In this document: positions 25,635 to 33,517 of the stretch, piece after piece
Layout: each line of letters opens with the position of its first letter
Position numbering within the stretch: the stretch's first letter is position 1
From: Litoreibacter ponti
GTDB lineage: Bacteria > Pseudomonadota > Alphaproteobacteria > Rhodobacterales > Rhodobacteraceae
DNA: 64,000 bases
Assembly: GCF_003054285.1 (NCBI RefSeq)
Contig: NZ_QBKS01000001.1
Location: 372,001 to 436,000, forward strand
Direction of reading: 5' to 3'
Notes under the pieces: model-generated
Databases searched by the model: none
Seen by the model: only the letters and a program-made list of their open reading frames with translations
What the model was told of the DNA's origin: nothing
Translations under genes and position numbers: made by a program

Positions 25635-25669
25635 AACCTGACGCCACGCGCAGGACGGGGCGTCAGGTT
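25635..25669. terminator. 11-bp hairpin downstream of mmsA
   Basis: AACCTGACGCC (25635-25645) pairs perfectly with GGCGTCAGGTT (25659-25669) around a 13-base loop, 13 bases beyond the mmsA stop. No T-run in either direction; it may stabilise the mmsA 3' end. Confidence 0.5.
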
Positions 25670-25681
25670 GGATCGGGGGCG

Positions 25682-27181
25682 TTACTCCATCACGGGGATG
25701 GAGAATTCGCCGCCTTCCTTGATGCCTGACGGCCAGCGCGAGGTGACCGTCTTGGTGCGCGTGTAGAACTTGAACGCGTCGGGTCCGTGCTGGTTCAGGT
25801 CGCCAAACATCGACTTCTTCCAGCCGCCGAACGTGTGGTAGGCCAGCGGCACCGGGATGGGCACGTTGATGCCAACCATGCCGATGTTGATCCGGTTGGC
25901 GAAGTCGCGGGCGGTGTCGCCGTCGCGGGTGAAGATCGCAGTGCCGTTGCCGTACTCATGATCCATCGCCATGCCAAGCGCTTCCTCGTAGTTTTGCGCG
26001 CGCACGGTGGACAGGACCGGGCCGAAGATCTCGTGCTTGTAAATGTCCATATCGGTGGTGACATTGTCGAAGAGATGCGCGCCGACGAAGAAGCCGTCTT
26101 CGTAGCCTTGCAGGCTGAAGTCGCGGCCATCGACGACGAGCTTGGCGCCCTGATCGATGCCCGTTTGCACCAGCCGTTCGATATTGGCCTTGGCGGCGGC
26201 GGTCACGACGGGGCCATAATCCACATCATTGCCAGAGGTGTAGGGGCCGACTTTCAGCGCCTCGACGCGGGGCACCAGCTTTTCGATCAAACGATCCGCG
26301 GTCTCGTCACCCACGGGCACCGCGACCGAGATCGCCATGCAGCGCTCGCCCGCAGCACCGTAGCCCGCGCCCACCAGCGCGTCTGCGGCCTGATCCATAT
26401 CGGCGTCGGGCATGATGATCATGTGGTTCTTCGCGCCGCCGAAGCACTGCACGCGCTTCCCGTGGGCGCAGCCCTTTGAGTAGATGTATTCCGCGATGGG
26501 CGTCGAGCCGACGAAGCCCACGGATTGGATCACCTCATGCTCCAGGATCGCATCGACCGCTTCCTTGTCGCCATTGACGACCTGCAGGATGCCCTTGGGC
26601 AGGCCCGCTTCCTCCATCAACTCTGCCAGCATCAGCGGCACGGACGGGTCGCGCTCGGACGGCTTCAGGATGAACGCGTTGCCGCAGACGATGGCGGGGG
26701 CGAACATCCACATCGGGATCATGGCGGGGAAGTTGAAGGGCGTGATGCCGGCGGTGACGCCGAGCGCCTGCTTCATGGAATACATGTCGATGCCGGGGCC
26801 TGCGCTATCGGTGTAGTCGCCCTTCAGCATCTGCGGCGCGCCGATGCAGTATTCGACCACTTCGAGCCCGCGCTGCACGTCACCCGCCGCGTCGGGCAGG
26901 GTCTTGCCATGCTCGCGCGACAGCGCCTCGGCCAGCTTGTCCATGTCGCGGTTGAGCAGATCCACGAATTTCATCATCACCCGCGCGCGGCGCTGCGGGT
27001 TCACCGCGGCCCAGGCGGGCTGGGCCCTGGCGGCGACCTCGACGGCCTGGGCCAGCTCATCGGCGGAGGCCAGCGGGACCTTCGCCTGCACTTCGCCCGT
27101 AGCGGGATTGAAGACATCGGCAAAGCGGCCGGACGTGCCTTTGACATGGGCACCGTTGATGTAGTGGGTCAGCTCGGTCAT
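25682..27181 (-). CDS. mmsA: methylmalonate-semialdehyde dehydrogenase (CoA-acylating)
   Basis: A 499-residue aldehyde dehydrogenase beginning MTELTHYINGAHVKGTSGRFADVFNPATGEV. The catalytic cysteine is in GAAGERCMAISVAV; the MmsA features PFNFPAMIPMWMFAPAI and GSTPIAEYIYSKGCAHGKRVQCFGGAKNHMIIMPDAD are intact. It converts methylmalonate semialdehyde to propionyl-CoA, the last valine step. ATG 27181 follows GGGAGGATTCC. The frame is open upstream to 27439 but that part is antisense to the divergent LysR gene. Confidence 0.95.
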   Translation of the reverse strand: MTELTHYINGAHVKGTSGRFADVFNPATGEVQAKVPLASADELAQAVEVAARAQPAWAAVNPQRRARVMMKFVDLLNRDMDKLAEALSREHGKTLPDAAGDVQRGLEVVEYCIGAPQMLKGDYTDSAGPGIDMYSMKQALGVTAGITPFNFPAMIPMWMFAPAIVCGNAFILKPSERDPSVPLMLAELMEEAGLPKGILQVVNGDKEAVDAILEHEVIQSVGFVGSTPIAEYIYSKGCAHGKRVQCFGGAKNHMIIMPDADMDQAADALVGAGYGAAGERCMAISVAVPVGDETADRLIEKLVPRVEALKVGPYTSGNDVDYGPVVTAAAKANIERLVQTGIDQGAKLVVDGRDFSLQGYEDGFFVGAHLFDNVTTDMDIYKHEIFGPVLSTVRAQNYEEALGMAMDHEYGNGTAIFTRDGDTARDFANRINIGMVGINVPIPVPLAYHTFGGWKKSMFGDLNQHGPDAFKFYTRTKTVTSRWPSGIKEGGEFSIPVME

Positions 27182-27242
27182 GGAATCCTCCCTTGGATTT
27201 GGCGCCAGTGTAGTCTTGCATTTCTGAGGGTAAAAGCGGCAG

Positions 27243-27264
27243 TTTGCCAAAATCATTTTGCAAA
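27243..27264. promoter_or_regulatory. inverted repeat between mmsA and its LysR-type regulator
   Basis: TTTGCCAAAAT (27243-27253), one base, ATTTTGCAAA (27255-27264): an imperfect palindrome with one unpaired C. It lies in the 100-base divergent gap, where LysR regulators normally bind. The longest LysR reading frame (TTG 27258) would overlap it, which argues for the shorter start. Confidence 0.55.
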
Positions 27265-27281
27265 AATGCATGGGGTGTGCC

Positions 27282-28175
27282 GTGGCCGAGCTGAAATGGG
27301 ACGACATGCGGGTGTTTCTGGCCGTGGCCCGGGCGGAGAGCCTGTCGGGCGGAGCACGGGCGTTGCGGCTGGACCCGGCGACGCTGGGCCGCCGCGTCTC
27401 GCGGCTGGAGGACGCGCTTGGGGCGGTGCTGTTCGTCAAATCGCCACAAGGCTACGCGCTGACGAGTGCGGGCGAGCGATTGATGAGCCGCGCGGTGGAG
27501 GTCGAGACCGCGATCCGCGGCGCGCGTGATGACGCGAGCGGCACGCAGGAGGGGCTGACCGGGCAAATCCGCATTGGCGCGCCTGATGGCTGCGCGAATT
27601 ATCTGCTGCCGCAGGTGTGTTCGGCCATCTGTGCGGAGAACCCGGGGCTGGAAGTGCAGATCGTGGCGCTGCCTCGGGTGTTCAACCTGTCCAAGCGCGA
27701 GGCGGATATGGCGATTACGGTCTCGCCGCCCTCGACCGGCCGACTGACGAGCCAGCATCTGACGGAGTATCACCTGCATCTGATGGCGAGCCGGGAGTAT
27801 CTGCGCGCGCATCCGATCACGGCGCTGGATCAGGTGAAGGATCATCCGGTGATCGGCTACATCCCCGACCTGATTTTCGATGCCGAGCTCGACTACGTGT
27901 CCGAGATCGGCGGGCCGCGGGCGGCGCTGGCCTCAAACTCGGTCTCGGTGCAGATCAACTGGGCGCGCAGCGGGGCCGGGCTGGTCATCGGTCACGACTT
28001 CGCGCGGCCTTTCGCGCCTGAGCTGGAGCGGGTGCTGCCGGACCAGTTCTCGCTCAAGCGCAGCTTCTACCTGGTGCGCCACGCGGATGACCGCAACATC
28101 CCGCGGCTGGGCCGGTTCGCGGCGGAGCTGGTGGCGCGGGTGCCCAGCGAAGTTGCGCGGCTTGAGGCCCGGTAG
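27282..28175 (+). CDS. LysR-family regulator, divergent from mmsA
   Basis: About 297 residues. The N-terminal winged helix is LKWDDMRVFLAVARAESLSGGARALRLDPATLGRRVSRLEDALGAVLF; the substrate domain follows from about residue 90. GTG 27282 is preferred since TGGGGTG precedes it; ATG 27270 is possible. The HTH region is of the 'LDPATLGRRV' subtype shared with the LysR gene at 52856. Divergence from mmsA suggests control of valine catabolism. Confidence 0.88.
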   Translation: MAELKWDDMRVFLAVARAESLSGGARALRLDPATLGRRVSRLEDALGAVLFVKSPQGYALTSAGERLMSRAVEVETAIRGARDDASGTQEGLTGQIRIGAPDGCANYLLPQVCSAICAENPGLEVQIVALPRVFNLSKREADMAITVSPPSTGRLTSQHLTEYHLHLMASREYLRAHPITALDQVKDHPVIGYIPDLIFDAELDYVSEIGGPRAALASNSVSVQINWARSGAGLVIGHDFARPFAPELERVLPDQFSLKRSFYLVRHADDRNIPRLGRFAAELVARVPSEVARLEAR

Positions 28176-28250
28176 GGCGCGCGGCACTTGACGTGAGGGG
28201 CACGCAGCGCTCACACTTCCGTTATCCATTGGACCCGGGAGGAATTTGCG

Positions 28251-28685
28251 ATGCTAGTGAGCCAGATTTTGAAGCTGAAAGCCGATGACGGCGTGGTGAC
28301 GATTGCGCCGGGCGCGACTGTGTCCGAGGCCGCCCAGCTTTTATCGGCGCGCAAGATCGGCTCGGTCGTGGTGTCCTCGGACGGCAAACTCGCCCTTGGC
28401 ATCCTGTCGGAGCGCGACATCGTGCGCGAGATCGGAAAGCGCGGCGCGGGCTGTCTGAGCGAGAGCGTCGAGAGCATGATGACCTCTAACCTCGTGACCT
28501 GCGTGACGACCGACCGCGCCGATGACGTGCTAGGCCGCATGACCCAGGGCAGGTTCCGCCACATGCCTGTGGTCGAGGGCGACCAGATGGTGGGATTGAT
28601 CACGCTGGGCGATGTCGTGAAAGCGCGCCTCAGCGAGCTTGCGATGGAGAAAGACGCCCTTGAAGGCATGATCATGGGGCATTGA
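28251..28685 (+). CDS. CBS-domain protein
   Basis: A 144-residue protein made of two CBS motifs: VTIAPGATVSEAAQLLSARKIGSVVV with ILSERDIV, then SNLVTCVTTDRADDVLGRMTQGRFRHMPVV with LITLGDVVKARL. Such stand-alone pairs bind adenine nucleotides or SAM and often dimerise. A catalytic domain is absent, so it may be a sensor subunit for another protein. GGGAGGAATTTGCG precedes the ATG. Confidence 0.92.
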   Translation: MLVSQILKLKADDGVVTIAPGATVSEAAQLLSARKIGSVVVSSDGKLALGILSERDIVREIGKRGAGCLSESVESMMTSNLVTCVTTDRADDVLGRMTQGRFRHMPVVEGDQMVGLITLGDVVKARLSELAMEKDALEGMIMGH

Positions 28686-28700
28686 GCCCCCCGTGACGCG

Positions 28701-28826
28701 TCATGGATCGTGCATGTAGTTCCGCATCAGGGTGTTGATCGCATTTGTGCTGGCGCGCTGGAGCTGCATGAGCAGCTGTTCATCGACCAGAACCCGAGCG
28801 GTTTCGGGTTCGCCCAGAAGACCCAT
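28701..28826 (-). CDS. possible 41-residue small protein
   Basis: A minus-strand frame gives MGLLGEPETARVLVDEQLL followed by an amphipathic helix MQLQRASTNAINTLMRNYMHDP and a stop. The composition is natural and the codons are mostly GC-ending, but no good ribosome-binding site was found and it is only 41 codons long. The antisense frame on the plus strand (28710-28871) also gives a plausible peptide, so coding strand is uncertain. It could be a real microprotein, a gene remnant, or neither. Confidence 0.3.
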   Translation of the reverse strand: MGLLGEPETARVLVDEQLLMQLQRASTNAINTLMRNYMHDP

Positions 28827-28943
28827 GACATGACGGCCGGAGAGGTCTCCGCACTTTTCGCCGACGTCTGATCAAGCAACCTGCTTGCAATCCTGCGCGC
28901 AATATTGTTGCGTGGCGGGGCTTTGACCACGAGGGCCTGCCTG

Positions 28944-29438
28944 ATGCGCGTTGGATTATACCCCGGCACCTTTGACCCGATCACGCTGGGCCATGCGGAT
29001 ATCATCCGCCGGGCCTGCTCTCTGGTGGACCGGCTGGTGATCGGGGTGGCGATCAACCGCGACAAGGGGCCGCTCTTCTCGCTAGAAGAGCGCGTGGCGA
29101 TGATCGAGGCGGAATGTGCCGCCCTGGCCGAGCAGACCGGCTGCGAGATCGTGGCGCACCCGTTCGAGAACCTGCTGATCCACTGCGCCCGCGATGTGGG
29201 CGCGTCGCTGATCGTGCGCGGCCTGCGGGCGGTGGCGGATTTCGAGTATGAGTACCAGATGGTCGGCATGAACCGCGCGATGGATGACAGTATCGAAACT
29301 GTGTTCCTGATGGCCGAGGCCGAGCACCAGGCGATCGCGTCGAAACTGGTCAAGGAGATCGCACGGCTCGGCGGCGATGTGTCGGGCTTTGTGACCCCCG
29401 CCGTGCGCGATGCGCTGGTGGAGCGCTTGAGGAAGTGA
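28944..29438 (+). CDS. coaD: phosphopantetheine adenylyltransferase
   Basis: A 164-residue nucleotidyltransferase. The signature YPGTFDPITLGHADIIRRA at residue 6 carries the T-x-x-H motif, and IVRGLRAVADFEYEYQM the CoA-binding arginine region; FLMAEAEHQAIASKLVKEIARLGGDVSGFV is the C-terminal ISSTxVR-equivalent (here IASKLVKE). It adenylates 4'-phosphopantetheine in coenzyme A synthesis. ATG 28944 follows GAGGGCCTGCCTG; the upstream 13 codons of open frame are not used. Confidence 0.96.
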   Translation: MRVGLYPGTFDPITLGHADIIRRACSLVDRLVIGVAINRDKGPLFSLEERVAMIEAECAALAEQTGCEIVAHPFENLLIHCARDVGASLIVRGLRAVADFEYEYQMVGMNRAMDDSIETVFLMAEAEHQAIASKLVKEIARLGGDVSGFVTPAVRDALVERLRK

Positions 29439-29444
29439 TTTCGC

Positions 29445-29526
29445 CTTGGCTTGCGCCAAGCCGACCGGTTGGGGGGCCAGCCCCCCAAACCCCCCGCCGT
29501 ATTTTTCGAACAAAGAAATGGGAGAC
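29445..29526. repeat. intergenic hairpin element with GTATTT tail (copy 2)
   Basis: Directly after coaD: hairpin CTTGGC/GCCAAG (29445-29460), hairpin TTGGGGGGC/GCCCCCCAA (29469-29488, loop CA), a C6 run, then GCCGTATTTTTCGAACAAAG and ATGGGAGAC to 29526. See the shorter relative at 21589-21649 for the shared tail. The G-rich hairpin could act as a terminator of coaD although no T5 immediately follows the stem (T5 occurs 14 bases later). Confidence 0.55.
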
Positions 29527-29604
29527 GGGCGCCAGAGGTCTTGGGGTTTACACCGCCGGGGCAGTGTCTAGGTTGTGCGCCAAAGCAAATGCGAGGAGGG
29601 CCCC

Positions 29605-30183
29605 ATGGCCGACATCAAAGACCCCGAGAATACGATCCTGATGGAACTGAAAGACGGCACCGTCACCATCGAGCTGCTGGCCGATGTGGCGCCGCAACAT
29701 ACTGCGCGCATGAAAGAACTGGCGCGGGCAGGGGCCTATGACAATGTGGCCTTCCACCGGGTGATCGACGGATTCATGGCCCAGACCGGTGATGTGGCCA
29801 ATGGCAATATGGAGAAGGATTTCAACATCCGCCTTGCGGGTACTGGCGGCTCTGACATGCCGGACCTGCCGGCGGAGTTCTCGAAGCTGCCGCACGGGCG
29901 TGGCACGCTGGGGGCCGCGCGCTCGGCCAACCCGAACTCGGCCAATTCGCAGTTCTTCATCAACTTCAAGGACAATGACTTCCTGAACGGGCAATACACC
30001 GTCTATGGCCGCGTCATCGACGGCATGGAGCACGTGGATGCCATCGCCCGTGGCGAGCCGCCGATGAACCCGGACCGCATGATCTCGGTCAAGGTGGCGG
30101 CAGATGCGAATGGCGCTGCACCTGCGGCGGATGAGCCGGAAGCAGATGCGACGCCGGAGGCCGAGGGTGATGGCGGTGAATAA
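29605..30183 (+). CDS. cytoplasmic cyclophilin-type peptidyl-prolyl isomerase
   Basis: A 192-residue cyclophilin without a signal peptide. Family blocks are VAFHRVIDGFMAQTGDV (catalytic Arg), GTLGAARSANPNSANSQFFINFKDNDFLNGQYTVYGRVIDGME. The C-terminal 30 residues are an acidic Ala/Glu tail. ATG 29605 has GAGGAGGG before it. It overlaps the following periplasmic paralogue by 14 bases, so the pair is one operon. Confidence 0.93.
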   Translation: MADIKDPENTILMELKDGTVTIELLADVAPQHTARMKELARAGAYDNVAFHRVIDGFMAQTGDVANGNMEKDFNIRLAGTGGSDMPDLPAEFSKLPHGRGTLGAARSANPNSANSQFFINFKDNDFLNGQYTVYGRVIDGMEHVDAIARGEPPMNPDRMISVKVAADANGAAPAADEPEADATPEAEGDGGE

Positions 30184-30724
30184 GATCTCACTCATCGCGG
30201 TCCTGCTGCTGGGCACCCCCGCCTTTGCGGCGGGCCTGGAGATCGATATCGCAGGCGAGGCCAATGGCACCATCAAGGTCGATCTGCTGGAAGAGGTGGC
30301 CCCGCAGCATGTGGAACGGATCACGACCCTCGCCGAGCAGGGCGCCTATGACGGGGTGGTGTTTCACCGCGTGATCGACGGCTTCATGGCCCAGACCGGC
30401 GACGTGCAGTTCGGCAAGGCGGGCGGTGATCTGTCCGGAGCGGGGCGCGGCGGGTCGGACCTGCCGGACCTGCCGGCGGAGTTCTCTGACCTGAACTATG
30501 ACCGCGGGGTCGTGGGCATGGCGCGCAGCCAGAGCCCCAATTCTGCCAATTCGCAATTCTTCATCATGTTTGACGAGGGCGCGTTCCTGAATGGGCAATA
30601 CACCGTCGTGGGTCGCGTGACCGAGGGCATGGAGATCGTCGACGCGATCAAGCGCGGCGCGGGACCGAACGGCTCTGTGCTTGGCACGCCGGACCAGATG
30701 CAGGCGGTGCGGGTGACAGACTAA
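30170..30724 (+). CDS. periplasmic cyclophilin-type peptidyl-prolyl isomerase
   Basis: A 184-residue cyclophilin with a signal peptide (VNKISLIAVLLLGTPAFAA). VVFHRVIDGFMAQTGDVQFG and SPNSANSQFFIMFDEGAFLNGQYTVVGRVTEGME show the catalytic core. ATG 30170 lies inside the 3' end of the cytoplasmic paralogue in another frame (14-base overlap) and has GAGGGTG before it. This pair supplies the same activity to both compartments from one transcript. Confidence 0.92.
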   Translation: MAVNKISLIAVLLLGTPAFAAGLEIDIAGEANGTIKVDLLEEVAPQHVERITTLAEQGAYDGVVFHRVIDGFMAQTGDVQFGKAGGDLSGAGRGGSDLPDLPAEFSDLNYDRGVVGMARSQSPNSANSQFFIMFDEGAFLNGQYTVVGRVTEGMEIVDAIKRGAGPNGSVLGTPDQMQAVRVTD

Positions 30725-30806
30725 CGCGCTTTCACCTCGCCGTGAGGCGGGGTGGTTCCGAGACGGATTGCGGGTCATGCTGCCCCTGGTGTCAGGGGAG
30801 GACAGC

Positions 30807-31769
30807 ATGGCCCGTTTTCTATGTGTGATCGCGATCTGGCTTGGCTTGGCGGATGTGGCCTTGGCCGAGAACCCGTTTCTGAAGTCCGGCTGGCCCAAGA
30901 CGGATTTCTCGAAAACGACTGTGGATCTGTCCGAGATCCGCTCTGGCGGGCCGGGCAAGGACGGCATCCCGGCGGTTGATGATCCCACCTTTGTGCGGGT
31001 TGGGACTGAAAACCGCCTTGGCGCGCGCGAGCCTGTGTTGACCGTTGAGCTGGCAGGCCAGACGCCGCGGGCCTACCCGATCCGCTATTTCATGGTCCAT
31101 GAGATCGTCAATGATGTGATCGGCGGGGTGCCGGTGGCGGTGACCTTCTGTCCGCTGTGCAACTCTGGGGTCGTGTTCGACCGCCGGGTCGGCGGGCGGG
31201 TTCTGAGCTTCGGAGTCTCCGGCAATCTGCGCCATTCGGACATGGTGATGTATGACCGCCAGACGGAGAGCTGGTGGCAGCAGGCGGTGGGCGAGGGGAT
31301 CGTCGGGGCCTATGCGGGCCGTAGCTTGAAGACCCTTCCAAGCTGGATGGAGAGTTGGGAGGCGTTCAAGACGCGCAACCCCGACGGGTTAGTGTTGAAC
31401 GCGCCGCGCCCGGGATTTCCCTACGGCTCCAACCCCTATGTGCGCTATGACAGCGCCGCGCGGCCGTTTCTGTATGACGGCACGCCGCCGCCCCATGGGA
31501 TCGACCCGATGGCACGGGTGATCCGGGTGGGCGCGCGGGCCTGGCCGATGGAGCGGCTGCGGCGGGAGAAGAAGATCGCCGAGCATGGGGTGGTGCTGAG
31601 CTGGGCGGGGGAGCAGGCCTCGGCGCTTGATAGCCGCCAGATCGCGCGCGGGCGCAGTGTTGGTGCGGTGCGGGTGCAAGACGGGCAAGGGCGCGATCTT
31701 GTCCATGACGTGATGTTCGCCTTCGCGTATCACGCGTTTTACCCCGGTGGGGCGTGGGCGCTGAAGTAG
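30807..31769 (+). CDS. DUF3179 domain-containing secreted protein
   Basis: A 320-residue protein with a signal peptide (MARFLCVIAIWLGLADVALA). The DUF3179 hallmarks are AYPIRYFMVHEIVNDVIGGVPVAVTFCPLCNSGVVFDR (CPLC motif) and FGVSGNLRHSDMVMYDRQTESWWQQ. ATG 30807 follows GGGGAGGACAGC. The family function is unknown; the CPLC motif might bind a metal or act as a redox pair. Confidence 0.88.
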   Translation: MARFLCVIAIWLGLADVALAENPFLKSGWPKTDFSKTTVDLSEIRSGGPGKDGIPAVDDPTFVRVGTENRLGAREPVLTVELAGQTPRAYPIRYFMVHEIVNDVIGGVPVAVTFCPLCNSGVVFDRRVGGRVLSFGVSGNLRHSDMVMYDRQTESWWQQAVGEGIVGAYAGRSLKTLPSWMESWEAFKTRNPDGLVLNAPRPGFPYGSNPYVRYDSAARPFLYDGTPPPHGIDPMARVIRVGARAWPMERLRREKKIAEHGVVLSWAGEQASALDSRQIARGRSVGAVRVQDGQGRDLVHDVMFAFAYHAFYPGGAWALK

Positions 31770-31782
31770 GCGCGTGGGCGGC

Positions 31783-32562
31783 CTAGTCCCAGTTGGGCGG
31801 GCGTTTTTCCAGGAACGCCGTGATGCCTTCATCCGTGTCGTCGCGGGCCATGTTGGTGGCCATCACCTGGCCGGTGTAGGTGTATGCGTCCTCAGTTGTC
31901 ATCTCGAGCTGTTCGTAAAACGCCCGTTTGCCGATTTTGACCGCGGCGCCCAGCTTGCTTGCGATCTGTTGGGCCAGTGCCGCGGCCTCCGCCGCGGGAT
32001 CGTCGGCGGTGCGATTGATCAGGCCGAGCTCGACGGCCTTGGAGGCTGGTATGAACTCGCCGGTGGTGAGCATCTCGAACGCCTGCTTGGCCGGGATGTT
32101 GCGGCTGAGCGCGACCATGGGGGTGGAGCAAAAGAGCCCGATATTGACGCCGTTCACCCCGAATTTCGTGTCGATATGGGCCACGGCCAGATCGCAGGTG
32201 GCGACGAGCTGGCAGCCCGCGGCGGTGGCGATGCCATGGGCTTGGGCGATGACCGGCTGGGGCAGGGACTGGATGCGGGCCATCATGGCGGAGCAGCGCG
32301 CGAACAGGTCGAGCCAGGCGGCCTGGCCGCCATCCTCGGACTGGCGGGCGGCCTGCATTTCGCGCAGGTCGTGGCCCGCGCAGAATGCCTTGCCGCTGCC
32401 CGACAGGATCACGACGCGGATACTCTCGTCCTCGGCAATCTCCTCGAGCCGGGCGTGCAGTGCCGCGATCATCGCATCCGACAGGGCGTTCAGCTTGGCC
32501 GGGTTGTTCAGCGTCAGGTGGGCTGTTGACGCAACGTCCTTGCGCAGTACCAAATCGCTCAT
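31783..32562 (-). CDS. enoyl-CoA hydratase/isomerase family protein (ECHDC3-like)
   Basis: A 259-residue crotonase-fold protein. FCAGHDLREMQ and IATAAGCQLVATCDLAVAHIDTKFGVNGVNIGLFCSTPMVALSRNI are the oxyanion and substrate-binding segments. The second catalytic glutamate seen in true hydratases appears replaced in the FGVNGVNIGLF segment, so dehydratase activity is doubtful; it fits the ECHDC3-like group of uncertain function. It stands alone, convergent to DUF3179 and divergent from the thioesterase. Confidence 0.86.
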   Translation of the reverse strand: MSDLVLRKDVASTAHLTLNNPAKLNALSDAMIAALHARLEEIAEDESIRVVILSGSGKAFCAGHDLREMQAARQSEDGGQAAWLDLFARCSAMMARIQSLPQPVIAQAHGIATAAGCQLVATCDLAVAHIDTKFGVNGVNIGLFCSTPMVALSRNIPAKQAFEMLTTGEFIPASKAVELGLINRTADDPAAEAAALAQQIASKLGAAVKIGKRAFYEQLEMTTEDAYTYTGQVMATNMARDDTDEGITAFLEKRPPNWD

Positions 32563-32621
32563 CTTGCCAGCTCCGTTCGCTTCTGATCCCCTGACGCCAC
32601 GGTAGCGGCAGGGAGCGCGGC

Positions 32622-33065
32622 ATGGAAGTGAAGATGGACGAAGCGGCGCTGCGCGACTTCCTGCGGCGCGACTTCACCCAGGTGGCCGACGATTTCGACT
32701 TCGTCGAGATCGCACCGCCCTTTGTGACCATGGCGCTCACCGCCTCCGACAAGCATCTGCGCCCGGGGGGCACCGTGTCCGGCCCGTCAATGTTCGCGCT
32801 GGCTGATGTCTGCGCCTATTTCTGCATCTTGTCCGTTCTGGGGCCAGTGGCCTTGGCGGTGACCACGAATTGCGCGATCGACTTCATGCGCAAGCCCGCG
32901 CCGGGGCGGCTGTTGTGCCGGATGGAGCTGTTGAAGCTGGGCCGCGCCTTGGCCGTGTGCGAGGGGCGGCTGTTTGCGGAGGCCGAGCCGGACAGGCCCG
33001 TGGCCCGCGCGTCGCTGACCTATTCGATCCCGCCGGGGCAAAGCGAGCGGCCCCGGACCGCCTGA
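32622..33065 (+). CDS. PaaI-family hotdog thioesterase
   Basis: A 147-residue hotdog-fold protein: HLRPGGTVSGPSMFALADVCAYFCILSVLG (helix with the catalytic Asp/Ser region), then TTNCAIDFMRKPAPGRLLCRMELLKLGRALAVCEGRLF. It should hydrolyse acyl-CoA thioesters. The start ATG 32622 follows GGGAGCGCGG; ATG 32634 is possible. It is divergent from the crotonase gene across 59 bases. Confidence 0.87.
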   Translation: MEVKMDEAALRDFLRRDFTQVADDFDFVEIAPPFVTMALTASDKHLRPGGTVSGPSMFALADVCAYFCILSVLGPVALAVTTNCAIDFMRKPAPGRLLCRMELLKLGRALAVCEGRLFAEAEPDRPVARASLTYSIPPGQSERPRTA

Positions 33066-33390
33066 GGCGGGGAGCTGCGCGGATATCTCGGTGCTGTGAT
33101 TTGAAGAGGCGGGCCCGCCAGAGCATGTGGGCATGTGCCTTGGGCGAGGGGGTTTTAATCCCTCACCTCCGCTGAAGATCACCGGTGACCCTTGGGAGCC
33201 AGATACGCCCGCCGTCAGAGCAAAGCATCGCTGGCCAAGTGCCACATATGGGTACGACGGGGGTGTTAGGCCCGAAGGTTCGAACGGGGCAGGGTGTATC
33301 CTTTTGGCGTTAAGGATGTGTTACGCCTGCGAACGGTGGGTGTCCGGGTCTGGTTTCTGGCATGTGAGGTGGGGTATATAAATACCTTAT

Positions 33391-33420
33391 TTGTAAAGCG
33401 CTGTTTTCGCTTGATAAAAT
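33391..33420 (+). promoter_or_regulatory. putative rplM-rpsI promoter
   Basis: TTGTAA (33391-33396), 18-base spacer, TAAAAT (33415-33420). A second candidate is TTGACT (33435-33440) with TAGAAC 16 bases downstream (33457-33462). The region is the most AT-rich stretch nearby, as expected for a strong ribosomal promoter. Confidence 0.55.
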
Positions 33421-33475
33421 CAGCCAAACTGCCGTTGACTGTACGTGCAAAACCTTTAGAACCACGCCATCCCAA

Positions 33476-33491
33476 GGGGCGCACGCGCCCC
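33476..33491 (+). promoter_or_regulatory. rplM 5'UTR hairpin
   Basis: GGGGCGC (33476-33482), AC, GCGCCCC (33485-33491): a strong 7-bp stem ending 14 bases before the ribosome-binding site TTGAGGA. It lies inside the leader of both candidate promoters and could be a translational control element or an mRNA stability hairpin; no match to a described L13 leader was recognised. Confidence 0.45.
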
Positions 33492-33517
33492 GTGGCCGCA
33501 ATTCTTGAGGACACCAC

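Larger units (their letters stand above)
33066..33517 (+). other. 452-bp intergenic region upstream of rplM
   Basis: No convincing protein. It contains a perfect GGCGGGCCCGCC palindrome near 33107, an ATCCTT/AAGGAT inverted repeat overlapping a GGCGT/ACGCC pair (about 33297-33327), and an AT-rich promoter segment from 33370 on. A tRNA-like T-arm look-alike near 33140-33170 has no matching acceptor. Two promoters and a leader hairpin near its end are listed separately. Confidence 0.6.

Noticed and set aside
28924..28943. Upstream extension of coaD from 28905
   Set aside because: The upstream codons do not fit the family; ATG 28944 starts exactly at the conserved N-terminus with GAGGG before it.
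33100..33180. Possible tRNA or tmRNA-like T-arm (GGGTTTTAATCCCTC)
   Set aside because: No matching acceptor stem, D-arm or anticodon arm could be built around it.
33411..33424. FNR-like site TTGATAAAATCA before rplM
   Set aside because: Spacing between half-sites is 2-3 bases instead of four, and the context is a ribosomal promoter.
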